Of a stretch of DNA of 60,000 nt, positions 1 to 11,400 are shown piece after piece. The translations under genes were made by a program, and so were the position numbers. The notes under the pieces were generated by a model. It did not search any database. It worked only from the letters and a program-made list of their open reading frames with translations, and was not told the origin of the DNA. The stretch is taken from positions 15,179,796 to 15,239,795 of the forward strand of contig NC_045140.1 in the NCBI RefSeq assembly GCF_008831285.2. The letters run 5' to 3'. Numbering within the stretch: position 1 is the stretch's first letter; the number at the start of each line of letters is the position of its first letter. This stretch comes from Nymphaea colorata. Taxonomy: Eukaryota; Streptophyta; Magnoliopsida; Nymphaeales; Nymphaeaceae.

Positions 1-1019
1 GAAATTCAAGCAAATAAACTTTATCCTTTAGTAATGCATTTTCTTTTTGTAGAATATGTATTTGCTCAATTTATAGGACAAACCCAACTGAAAATGACTA
101 ACACCAAGTCCCATCACCTTGGAGTAGATACCATTAATTCATAGTGAATCTTGTATCCCTTGAAGCACCGTAGAGTTGCTATTTTAGTTGCATAACATAT
201 ATGCTGATGAGATAGAAGAATGTAATTGTTAGAATGATACTTATAATTATAGCATTGGTTTTAGGGTTAGAGTAGTTTAGGTTCTTACTGATCTTAATAG
301 CAATGATCAACTCAGCACATAATGACTGCTGGATATTGCAATTAAGACAATATGTTAGTTAATATGCACAACCATATAATAAATGAAAGAAGATAAATGT
401 ACCTCTTTTTTTGTGAAACGTGCAAAACTCTACGTGTCAATTGTATGCAAGTATTTTTGTTTTACCGTGCTTGTGTATTTCTCTTGTTGATTTTTTAAAA
501 CACGAAAACAACTTAATATAAGAAACACATATTCATGATTTCCATGTAATGTAGTCTTTTTATTACAAACTCATTACTAGGAATGTGACATACATAAGTT
601 TCACTTCTCAAAAAAATTGGTAATGTACTTTTAATGACAAAAAATAGGCCAAAATTAAGGGGTTTGTGATTGTGGAGACATTTTATGCAATTAATATATC
701 AAATCAAAAGTAATAACATCAACAAACATTCTTCCAAAATTTCACCGCCTAATACAATTGAAAAATGGCAAGATCTCACTGCAAAAATTCAAATGTATAC
801 CTTGTAAACATGTTTTAACTGCAAATCATATAAAATAAAAAAAAAGGAGAGGAGATTGAAGAACCAACCTTTTCAATCTTCAAGAAATCCAAAAACATGA
901 TGAAGAAGAATTGCTCACCAAAAAAATACCAAAAAATCACCCGTGGAAAGAAAGAGGGAAGAGAAAAGAAAAAGGAAAGAAGGAATGAGAAGAAGGATTT
1001 GGGTAGAGGAAATAAGTCG
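1..1019. other. AT-rich intergenic sequence
   Basis: No supported gene. The stretch is AT-rich with many short stop-bounded frames. Its right part, from about 840, is purine-rich and probably belongs to the interior of the CACTA element whose end lies at 1575, but no transposase similarity is visible. Confidence 0.4.
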
Positions 1020-1575
1020 GAGAAGCCTTTATAGACACGTAAAAGACATTGGCAAAGACATGACTTAAAAACGTTAGTAATGTTAATGCAGTAAACATTA
1101 CCAACATCCAGGCTGCATCAGTAAAAACAAACATTACCGACGTTTGTAGTGAACAAGTAGATCAAAGTCGAGTTTTCAGTGATGCGTAGTATTTGCATCT
1201 GTAATGAGTTTCACGTGCAATATTCAGCGACGTGGAGAGAACCATTACATTGATGATAGTAAATTTTTACCGATGCATACAATTGGATGTCGCTAATAGC
1301 CAATGTCGAAAAGTTTCATCGATGTTAGAACCATAATGCGTCGGTAAAGACGAATAGTTTCATTCATTTTCACCGACGTCCGATAACAGACGTCGGTAAA
1401 GATTGAACTTCAATGACACAGTAGCTCCACACTGGGTAATTTTAACTGATGTCTAGCTATGGACGTTGCTAAAAACTTCTAAGTACTGACATGTCTCTGC
1501 GAATGTCGATAAAAGTCAACCTTCACCGACGTTATATTTTCTTTGCGTTGGTGAAACCATCTTTTTTTGGTAGTG
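1020..1575. mobile_element. Terminal part of a CACTA (En/Spm) DNA transposon
   Basis: Read on the minus strand, the right end starts CACTACCAAAAAAAG at 1575, the usual form of a CACTA terminal inverted repeat. Inward of it lie many copies, in both orientations, of a short motif around ACCGACGT (near 1136, 1371, 1393 and 1526). Dense subterminal repeats of this kind are typical of CACTA elements and are transposase binding sites in that family. Two of them form an inverted repeat (1371-1402) with nine-base arms. The opposite CACTA end is not in the window, so the element runs off the left edge or is truncated. No transposase domain is recognisable here. Confidence 0.6.
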
Positions 1576-2009
1576 AACACCCAAAGAAACTTAAGAAAAG
1601 CCAATTAAGTCTAGGTCCTAAATCCCTAAAATAAACTTCCGATACAACACTTAAAATCTTAAAACTTAAAATCACAAATTCACTAAATTTTGGTCAAACC
1701 ATGAATATATAAAATCAATTTTCTAGAAACAAGAACACCAAATGAAGGTCCTATCAGTAAATCCAAACCCAAGATATCTCAAAACCTACCCCCAAATGAC
1801 TGCCACAAGTTTGTAATTTACACCATTGCCTAGGAACCTATGAAATGTAATTTGACTCTTAGGGCCAGTTTGATGCACAGGAAAAATCCCGACCATCGGT
1901 TGAAAATCGTACGGGAGGGTGAAATTTCACCCGTTCACCCTTCTTCGCAACAAACACAGCGAAATTTCACCCGAAATTTACTTTGTCATCGGGTGAAATT
2001 TCGCCCGTG

Positions 2010-2040
2010 AAAAAGTCGGTCCTCGCAGGACCGACTTTTT
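2010..2040. repeat. Perfect 14-bp hairpin inside the Harbinger-like element
   Basis: Two perfectly complementary 14-base arms (AAAAAGTCGGTCCT and its inverse) flank a 3-base loop CGC. It sits about 150 bases inside the left terminus, next to the GGTGAAATTTC repeats. Confidence 0.85.
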
Positions 2041-3752
2041 GGCAGAGACATTTTTGAGAGTCGTTAGGGCTCTCAATGTCTCCCCTCTTTTCCCCTCTTC
2101 TCTCTCGCTACACCCTCGCAGTCGACGGAAGGGCTCTTCTCCCTGCGTCTCCTTTTCCCTTGTACCAGACTGAAGGGCTCCTAACTTGCTGCACTCCACA
2201 GGTCTGCTTCTCCTCCTCCCTCGCAGTCGACGGTCTTCTCCTCCTCTCTCGTTGCATAGGTTTGCGTCTCCTTCTGTTGTTGTCGTGTCTCCTCCTCTGT
2301 CGCGGTCTTCTTCCTCACTTTTGCTGCTGCACAAGGCTTTGAACTGTCGCTGCGTCTCCGTACTGTCACTGCGTCTCCTCCTTCCTCGCATGTTTCCACA
2401 GGTTAGACATCACAGGTCTCCTCTTCTCTTGCTGTGTTTCCTCCTCTGTTGCTGCATCTTTCCTCTTTGGTATTTTTCATATGCATGTGAGCTTCGAGTT
2501 CTTAGCCTTTGTTTGCTTGCTTATGTCACTTCATTGTGGCGGTAAATTTTCATGTTTCAGTTTATAAATATTCAGACTTGTTGTATGTTTGTCTTTTACA
2601 TCTTCTCCTTCGTAATCTGGTGTCCCTGGTATTCAGCCTTGATGTCTGTTTTCCTTTTCGAACTTGTGGAAACATGCTGTGTTGGTAAAATTGAGCGCAG
2701 GCTATTATTTTCATAGATTACTGCTATTGAATGCGGTTGTATCTGATGAAGTTGACGTTGGATTCACAATGCTCATTTTCTGTGCATGGAGGAAAAAATG
2801 GCGTTAAAAGGGAATACTGTAAATAGTTGGCTTTGGGTCCTTGTTGTCTAATTTTACATTTACACCGAAATCCATGTCTAGACCTTTCTGGTTGTCAAGG
2901 AAATCCATGTCCAACCTTTCTGGTAACCAACTATTGACGGAAATTTATATGTTTCCTATTGAAGATTGTCTTACTGTGGGCATGTTCAATTTGCAACATT
3001 GACATTAAACTCAATAATGTGCATCTGCTTTTCATCAAATTTACTTTCCCACCTCTTTTTGTCTCTCTCTCTTTGAGCTTAATGGCTCTTGATGCACTTA
3101 ATAGGTACTCATATGCATATGTTTTGCTATGCTTTGTTTCATTTATCTTCTTGCAGATCAAATGTTAGGATTTTGTTGATTTTGTCCCAGCATTTAAAGC
3201 AATTTTCGTTGAAAATTTTGATGATAAAATTAATATGTCCATCTGTTATAAAGAATTTGACTAAGGAAGAGATCCTGAAATTTATGTAATGTAGTTCATA
3301 AATTCTGAAGTTTGTTCTTGTTAGATGTGGAAAGCTAGAAAAGTCCAAACATATGTGCTTAAAATGAAACGTTTTGCAGGCGAGGCACCCTTGAAAGTTC
3401 AAGCTATATCAACAACTCTTCATCTTCCTTTTGATCATCGACTGCTTGTGCATAAGTTAACATTGCAGGTACACTGAATTGGTTAATGAACTTTACTTGT
3501 GGACTTTCAAATTTGAAATGGACTTGAAATAACTTATTGTTGGCAGTTTGTTACATAAATCAAGCACAATATGGCATGCTATTGTCTTCCTAATCAAGGT
3601 CTTCAATATCTGTATCATAGGATATAGAAGTTTAGATAAAATAAGTTATGAAGAACATATGATATGTTTTGATGGGTGCTTGTTTGCTTTTGTTTTTCAT
3701 GCAAGATTTTTTAAAACTGTTGTTGTGAAGAATTATTGTACAAAACATTACC

Positions 3753-4020
3753 ATGGAAGACATCGGTCCATCAAGGGAAAATCTTACATGGACTGAACCA
3801 CAAATGGACTACTTAGTAGCTGAGTATATCGGTATAAGGGCACCCTCTTCAGACCGTTTGATTCATTCGAAGTAGCTAAGCATCACATGAATGAGTATGT
3901 CCACAACAAGTATGGTGTGCAAGTACGTAGGCCTCCAGTCATTGAAAGTGTCATCGCAAAGCAAGATATAGAAGACCCGAAGTTTGTTGAACGGAAGCGC
4001 AACCACAAATGTTGGATTAC
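3753..4020 (+). pseudogene. Broken Myb/SANT-like ORF of the Harbinger-like element
   Basis: The first frame from the ATG at 3753 reads with a tryptophan-containing start (NLTWTEPQMDYLVAEYIG) that resembles the first helix of the plant Myb/SANT-like domain carried by Harbinger elements and related nuclear genes. That frame stops at about 3873. A second frame of the same strand then continues FEVAKHHMNEYVHNKYGVQV and on to about 4020, as expected for the rest of the domain, so one frameshift lies near 3830-3860. In the superfamily this protein acts with the transposase in DNA binding and nuclear import. Assignment is from motif memory, not from a search. Confidence 0.5.
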
Positions 4021-4630
4021 TTGTTTTGTAATTACATGTTTTCTTTTTTGGATATATACTCATTAAACATATTTTTTTGTGGATGGTAGAGAATACACCA
4101 TTTTGTGGATGTGTACTCATTAAACTTTTGTGGACATGTACTAATTACACAGTTAAACCTGTATGAGTTAGGTAACTTTGTTATGGTTATAACTTTTATT
4201 TCGTCAACTATATTGTACTATTGGATGTCATGGTTTTAATTGTGTTATTTTTTATTACGTAAAACTAATGTTGGTAATGCATGCTTAATGCGTAGGTGTA
4301 GGCATTAGCATTTTGTTGTTTTGGAAGACCATCTTCCAATTTCTTCCCAAGTCAAATTGGGGAGGAGAAGGAAGAAAAAAAAAACAACAACTAGTTCTGA
4401 AGAAAGTCTCAATTTTTCCGTTATGTGCATCAAACATGGTTAATTTTACCATGTAAAAAACTACCATGTGCATCAAATAGGGTTAAATTCACCACGTTAA
4501 ATTCTTCCTCTGCATCAAACATGGCCTCAGATAGAAGAGAGAGAAATTTCATCCTGTAAATTTTTTCAGAAAAATTTACCATGGTAAATTTACCACGTTA
4601 AATTTTTTCCTGCCATCAAACTGACCCATA

Positions 4631-5593
4631 GATTTTATCTCGAATAAAAACGCCTTAGCAGATCCCAAAAACATAGAATCCAAAACAAACTTTTCAACCT
4701 TAGGAAACCAATCTTAATCCATAGATCTTTGAGATCATGCATCATTTAGGCGAAGATAAATCATCGCAAAGGCCTATGATGATAATGGGGTCGACCAATA
4801 ACTTCGCAATCAATATCTCTAAAGTTCGGACGTCAAATTAGGCTTTCATTAAAATATTGCTTCCAAAACTGGGACAAGTTGCTTTATTGTTGCATCACAT
4901 TTAGGTTCTAGATGACAACCATATTTAAACTGTAACACGGAAGAGTCTAGTCTTTGGCTTGATTACCCCTATTAAAAGTACTAGGACTGTTCAAGCAACA
5001 GGTTAGGTCATAATCTCCTTAAAAATCTTGTACAATGCAAAATTTTGGCTAGTCAGTTTTCATCTCCTCTCAAGTAGTCGACATATGTGGAGCGGTCAAA
5101 ATTTACTTGCAAACACGATGGCAAGAAAGTGAATCAGATATCAAGTAAACAAGTAACTAAATATGCATCAAAAGTTCTTTGGCAATCATGTTGTTATGCT
5201 TTTCTCGTAGCTATTTTAGAGAAAACCAAAGGTTCTTTTGTTGCCTTTTCACATTTTATTGTGATGCTTACATGTCATCTATAAATGAAATTCAAAGAGA
5301 TGATAAATGTACGCATCTTTGTTATGCAATTTTCAGCGATGATTACATGACGATCACTTTAACTTTTCAAGCTTCCTTCAAGTCCTAACTGTTGATTGAA
5401 GTTTCTGATGGTCTAGACAAATTGGAGGAGCACTTGTATGATTTTAATTGTAGAATGAAGAACTGCTGAACACATTTGAGTCTCCAATTATATGCCCAGT
5501 AAATGCTTGGTCATAGCAATCTAGACACATACATGCACACATCCCATGCAACTGTGCGCGAACTAGATTCCCACTGCATGTAAGAATCCAACT

Positions 5594-5658
<65 letters not shown>

Positions 5659-6559
5659 CAAGTTTAAGACCTTGAAATACAAAAAGGCATTTTGTTATAA
5701 GTTAGAAAGTAAACCAAGCTCCAGAGGGTGTAAGGGCTTTGTCAACTATTTAACTATTTTAACGTTGTGAATGCATCCATCATGCTCCAGTTGATTTGAA
5801 CAACAGTTCAAATCATGTTTCCTAACAAATGTAACCCATTGAATTTTGGATGTCTGAAAACATGTTTGCTCTGTAATTGAGCAATCCAAGTTGTGTTTGG
5901 CGAATGTTCTATTTTAAGAAATTAGGGAAGGCACTATACATATGTAGGTCTAATTCTCAACACCTTTTTTAATTGAAGCTTTTGTTTTTCTTTGCAGATG
6001 GTAAATCTTTCCCCAAACAGAGGATGAATCAAACTCGAGTTTAAACTGAAACGAATATATGGATGCAGCTTCTTCCTTTTTAATTGTATAGATTCATATC
6101 CAAAACAAGCTACGAATAAGTTCAAACAAGCTAAGATTTGTACAACTTTGTAGAACATGATTCTTAGATATGATGCATAGAGTACATGGACTAAGCAAAT
6201 GTAAGAATTATTTAACCTGATTATGAATGATGTGATCAACTTTTCGATAGTTTACAAAATGCAACACGTAATATTTTTTTCAAAGTAAAGATGATTTGTA
6301 GTTTACCCTTTGAAAGAAATAACTTTATACATAGAACACTACAAACCAACAATGAGGTTGGTGGACAATTTGTAAACTAGTCCTTGAGTCTGGGGTTCAC
6401 TAAAATGGTTTGTCTGCCTTTCCCTATTCTCCAACCCCTTTGCAGGTCTGACGATAATCTTGATAAAGAACCTCCTCTGGAGTGCACATTCTTAGTAATG
6501 AAGTCGAGTGAGGCTACCATTAATTTATGGTCGCATTTGGAGGAAGGGGGCTCAATGGT
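4631..6559. other. Intergenic sequence, no gene seen
   Basis: AT-rich sequence between the Harbinger-like element and the LINE debris. It contains the CT/AT microsatellite listed separately. Short open frames show no recognisable domain or codon structure. Confidence 0.5.
5593..5654. repeat. Compound (CT)n-(AT)n microsatellite
   Basis: A run of about 12 CT units passes directly into about 19 AT units. Confidence 0.95.
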
Positions 6560-7400
6560 CTCTCAACAATAGGAAAGGGAAGGGCTCTTGCAAACGTGGC
6601 TGCCAATACTCGGCTGTGAAACTGTGGCATAAGTTCAATAGGAGTGGAGAAATGTAACAAGGAAGATGAGTCAAGAGTTGAGGAACAAGACACTGAGAAC
6701 AAAATGATACATGCTGTGGAGAAATCTCGAGAGTCCTCTCATTGATATCTCCTCCCTCATTGTTGATCAATGAAAGTGATGTGCTGGAGAGTGCTGCACT
6801 GAAGGAATAGTATGAGAAGCTCAACGGCTATAATGGGATGCCAAGGAAGGGACATGAAGCTCATGGACAAGGAAGCAAATGTACACGCAAGGTTAGAGAA
6901 AACTCTTCTCCATCTGGAGATAATGTGGCAAAATAAACGAAAGTAAGATGACTTAAGTAAAGGCCCAAAAAAGGCAAAGGAACAAAATTTCGAGAATGAT
7001 TGTGGAGGGACCTGATATGAAGAGGTATTTCATGCTGCTATTTGCTCTTTTAAATCACTTTTGTACGAACATAGAGCCACATGCAATATTTTAGAGGATT
7101 TCTATGAGGGCAAGATCATCTCTAAAGAAGAGCATCAAATTCTTATAAGTTTAGTCATTGAAGAGGAAGTTGAAGATGCGGTCAGGAGCTTGGATTAAAA
7201 AAACACAACAGGGTCTGATAGATTCCCTAATCATCTTTTCTAAGAACCTTAGGAAGTGATCAAGAAGAATATGGGCAAGGCTGTGGCACCATTCTTGAAC
7301 AAGGAAGTGAACAAGGCCATTCTTGCTGGTTGACGATGCAACATTGTGAATAAGAAGACAAGGTTATTAGCATGGTTTTGTGAAAGATACCTACCGTTGG
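6560..7400 (+). pseudogene. Decayed LINE (non-LTR) reverse transcriptase fragment
   Basis: Around 7150-7320 the plus strand reads VIEEEVEDAVRSLD, then NTTGSDRFPNHLF, then EVIKKNMGKAVAPFLN, separated by stop codons. This follows the order of the conserved block of plant LINE ORF2 proteins, where an EEI..AV..L segment precedes the PGPDGF-type block of the reverse transcriptase. Upstream (about 6560-7000) reading frames with LINE-like linker character are broken by many stops and frameshifts. No catalytic YADD box can be placed here. The piece lies 1 kb from the GT29 gene and is on the opposite strand from it. Edges are approximate. Confidence 0.6.
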
Positions 7401-8432
7401 ATTCTTGGGGCTAGAAGAGCCTGACATGGAGTTGTAAGTTGATTGAGGACAAAGTTGTATGGAGCCTTAGGACATCCAAAGGGCAAAATTCTTGACAAAT
7501 CGGTGTAGCGTCCATATCCTGTTGACCCAGCTGAGAAGAGCGGAATATGGCAATGTCATCAAAGGCTTAGGGTTGACAATCTAGGATGCCCTTCATCAGT
7601 AGAGTGGCTCTGGTATTATGGCGGGTGATGGCCGATGCCATCCGTGACTCATAACCCGATCAGTGTGGGGATGAGACCGATTGGTTTGGTATGACCCTCT
7701 ATTTTAGCAAAGAAACTTAAGGGTGTTGATAAGTGGGTTGCTAAGGGAAAAGTTGGCAGATAAAAGTTGTATAGGATACATTTCTAGCGTCGTCATGCCT
7801 TCGCAACATCGAAATCTGTTCTCACATGCCAGATGGAGGAAAAGAATGGTGGAGGAAATACATGCATCTTCTTTCTGATGACTTGATCAGTAGTGGACGA
7901 CCTCACCAATGACACGTCCTTGTGGACAAGGGTTGGGGATAAGAAGATCACCGTTCCACAACATATGGACATTCATGGGCATGGCACGTGTCACAATATG
8001 CATACGTTCAAACGGTTAATTATGAAATCATAGCACATTACCATCAAACCCTGGTTGATGAGCAATGTAGGTGCAGTTAAACAGGCGGGAGGATATTACG
8101 GCTTTTCTCAGCCAGAAGCACATAGGCGCCATCGGAGAACCATGATGAGAAGAGACGACCGCAGATTATCAGCATCATGCATTGTCAAAACATTCGAAGA
8201 TGATGTGCGAGAAAGCAGTTTATAGCAGCATCATACGATGTATCGTCGAAACATTTGAAGAATCATGTGCGAGAAAAAGAATGAACTGCCTCCTTAATTT
8301 GTACAGAATGAATGAGAAATTACAACACCTTCCCCCATGCAAAAATTCAAGGTCTCCCCGATATCAGGGATGACGCAAGTGCTTGTGCATTCTTAGTATT
8401 GTGTCCAAGATCAGTGACTACTTAACAGCATT
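7401..8432. other. Intergenic sequence and likely 3' flank of the GT29 gene
   Basis: No recognised coding segment. It contains an imperfect tandem duplication at 8170-8276. The part closest to 8432 should include the 3' untranslated region of the minus-strand GT29 gene, but no single polyadenylation signal stands out. Confidence 0.4.
8170..8276. repeat. Imperfect tandem duplication, about 50 bp
   Basis: 8170-8214 and 8226-8276 share CAGCATCAT, a GTC(A/G)AAACATT(C/T)GAAGA core and ATGTGCGAGAAA in the same order, with small insertions. Confidence 0.7.
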
Positions 8433-11400
8433 CTACGTATCAGTAATAACAAGGTCAGTGACTTCGGGAATCAAGCAAAGCATCCCATGTCCATCTTTGT
8501 GTTCCAATGGGTACAATGTTGCGCCTTTCACAAACTTCTGATGCTCCGCTGCTGGCCGTCTCAATCCAGAAACTGTCGCCCTCTTGCTGGACCTTCCGAT
8601 GATTGAACATGAAGCAAGGGGATCCCCTGTGCCGGCTCCCCAATTCCTGTCCAAGCAAAAAATTTCTTGTAACCACAAACTGTCATAGCAATATGAAACA
8701 TTGAAGAAACAACAACTTTACCCCAACATTTTCTCTGAAGCGATTCTTGCAGCATAAACTGCATCTCGGCTAGGAACCCAATGAACTACACGGTTGAAGT
8801 CTGCCCTCATTGGAGAGTGAATTTTAACAAGCTGCAGCAAACATTATCATATACAGAAGATTTTTGAATCCTGAACTTATAATGGTAAAGTACAACCTAA
8901 ACAAATTCTTAAAGGGATCAGAAGTTACTCCTAGGCACTCCATCATTTGATAGTAAGCTCTTCCCTGTAATGGAGTATGCCCTTGTCTGGACTCCGAAAA
9001 GTATCTAGTCCTGCCAAGAAAAGTCAAGCAAACAAAAAATACAAAATATCAGTATCTATAAACAGCTAATAAAGAAGAATGGGATCATGCGAACAGAATT
9101 CTTAATATTGAGTCATACAGTCATCCAAGACAAAAAAGAAATTAGGAAGACCGACTTAACCAGAACACTATGAAATTCGTAGAGACCAATTCTGCTTGTG
9201 TACCCTTAACCAAGACATTGGATGTAACAACTCAGACCCACTTATAGGCACGAATCCCTTAATCTGGTGGATCTTAACCCACCCCTTAGCCGTTTCGGCT
9301 TCAACCCCAAAAAGGTTAGGAAATAGGACAACCATCTATTCAATAACCCCCTTTATAAGTCTTTAAAGATCCCTCACAATCTTCAATATGAGACTAAATT
9401 TTTTGGTATTACATTCCACCCCCCTTAAAGCACGTGCATCTGCGTGTGTGGGACCATAGGTCCGAGTGTTGAATCGGCTTTGTACCATTATAACAACCCG
9501 ATCCACTTTTAGTCTCAAACCCCTAGTCTGGCGGATCCCAACCCGCCCCCAAGCAGTTTCAACGCCGACCCTAAAAAGGCTAGGAACCAAGACAACCATC
9601 TATTTCAATAACCCCCTTTATAAGTCATTGAAGATCGCTCACAATCTTTAATACGAGACTAAATTTTTGGGTGTTAAATCCACCCCCTATAAAGCACATG
9701 CGTCCGCGGGTGTGGCACCTTAGGTCCGAGTGTTGAATCGACTCTGATACCACTGTAACAACCCGACTCACTTCTAAGCTCGAACCCCTAGTCTGGCGGA
9801 TCTCAACCTGCCCCTTAGCAGTTTCAGCTCCAACCCCAAAAAGGCTAGGAATCATGACAACCATTTATTCAATAATCCCCTTTATAAGCCCTTGAAGATC
9901 CATCACAATCTTCAATATGAGACTAAATTTTTGGGTGTTACATTGGACAATAGATATAAAGGCGCCACGTTGACAACATGAAACAATAGTCACATTCTTA
10001 CCACTCCTTATATCCTGGATCAACCGTAAAACCATACATGTCCACAGAATCGCATACAGAAAGAGCGAATTCCAGTGCTTTAAGACCCGTTCCTTTAGCA
10101 GATGAACCAAACGAAGCACCCAACATCAAATACACAGGATTTTGAATAGGAACCTCCTGCAGAAATCAAACATAAAATGGAGATGAAGATTGATGAAATG
10201 CATATCCGCTGAAAATTTACTGAAAAGGGTCACCTAACACAAGAAGAACCCTAACTATCATAACATAGACAGAATTCTAAGAGCAAATTCAAGCAAGACA
10301 AATGACATAAGCACCACTGCCCAGATGGAGCCATTAGGACTAAAAGTTCCATACTGTTGTGCATGGCAACATCAATAGAAGCAATCATTCAGGTCACAAT
10401 TTTTATTCGTCTAAACAAAGAGAAAAGTTGTGCAAATTGGAGCTGTTTTTGTGGGCGGATGTTACAATGATGCAATAAACCAGAAAAAGCTTTAGTTTGA
10501 AAGCATTTGAACACATCCACTGCTATCTGCCAAAAAGTGCAGAGCCCCTATTGAACATGTAACCAAGAAGAATATGTACGCACCCGAATCATTTTACTCA
10601 TGACATCATGGATTGTAGTTTTAATGATCAAAACTTCCTTCCCAGTCCCTGCATAGAGAAAATTTTCAGACAGCCTCTGACCTAGAAATAATTTTTTCAG
10701 AAAGATTGGTAAGTGACTGAACCATCTAATTCTGCAACTTTGTCAAGTGCCTTCGCTGATCCACGGTTCAGAAGTCGAAATGTTCTTTTATTGCCTACAT
10801 ATTTTGTATAATTCTGTTGCATAACAATGAAAAACAATCAAGTGAATTACATGAATAAGGAAAACTGGGGAACATAAAATAAAGGAGAGCCTGCAGACCT
10901 CGATTGGAGCTCCATTCTCACGAACAACAGCATCATAACCATCAATCTCTTCTCCAAAACTTGTCTGAAGTAGATCACCTGAGTTACCAATAACAGCACA
11001 ACGGCCAAACTGCCGGGGTATAAAAGGTGGTATATCTGGAAGCACCAGGGCCAACTTTTCCATGCATAATGTTTTATTTTCACATTTGTTTCTGGAGATA
11101 GGGCATACCCATTAGTAAAGTAAACCTACCCAAATTAGCTTGATTAATGACAAATTTGAAAGCCAACACAAGAAGTAACTGGGTCAAAGTAACAAACTCG
11201 AAGTATGCCAGTGAATATCTCAAACAGTCAGATTTGGGGATTCTGTGGTAACAATTGCATTAAACAGCATAATTTAGAGGTTGAACTCATAATTGACAGA
11301 GAATGGTGATTAGCCATCAAGAGAAAATCTGTTATACAGAGATTCTATTACTTGTTTATAATTCAAAACAGAAAAAAAAATTGAGAAGCACAAAAAGGGT

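Larger units (their letters stand above)
1862..4627. mobile_element. PIF/Harbinger-like DNA transposon, 2.77 kb, non-autonomous
   Basis: The left end GGGCCAGTTTGATGCACAGG and the inverse of the right end (GGGTCAGTTTGATGGCAGG) match over about 25 bases with few differences. The GGGYC...TTTGATG form and the 3-base flank are typical of PIF/Harbinger. The left flank is TTA (1859-1861) and the right is ATA (4628-4630), so the duplication would have one mutation. Subterminal zones hold repeated GGTGAAATTTC-type motifs on the left and CATCAAA/TTTACCATG motifs on the right. Inside, a frameshifted Myb/SANT-like ORF is visible (3753-4020), the companion protein of this superfamily. I see no intact DDE transposase, so the copy is presumably immobile by itself. 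Confidence 0.65.

Noticed and set aside
1978-2545. Overlapping open frames of 70-140 codons on both strands
   Set aside because: They arise from CT/GA-rich low-complexity sequence inside the Harbinger-like element and are rich in serine, leucine and arginine without motifs.
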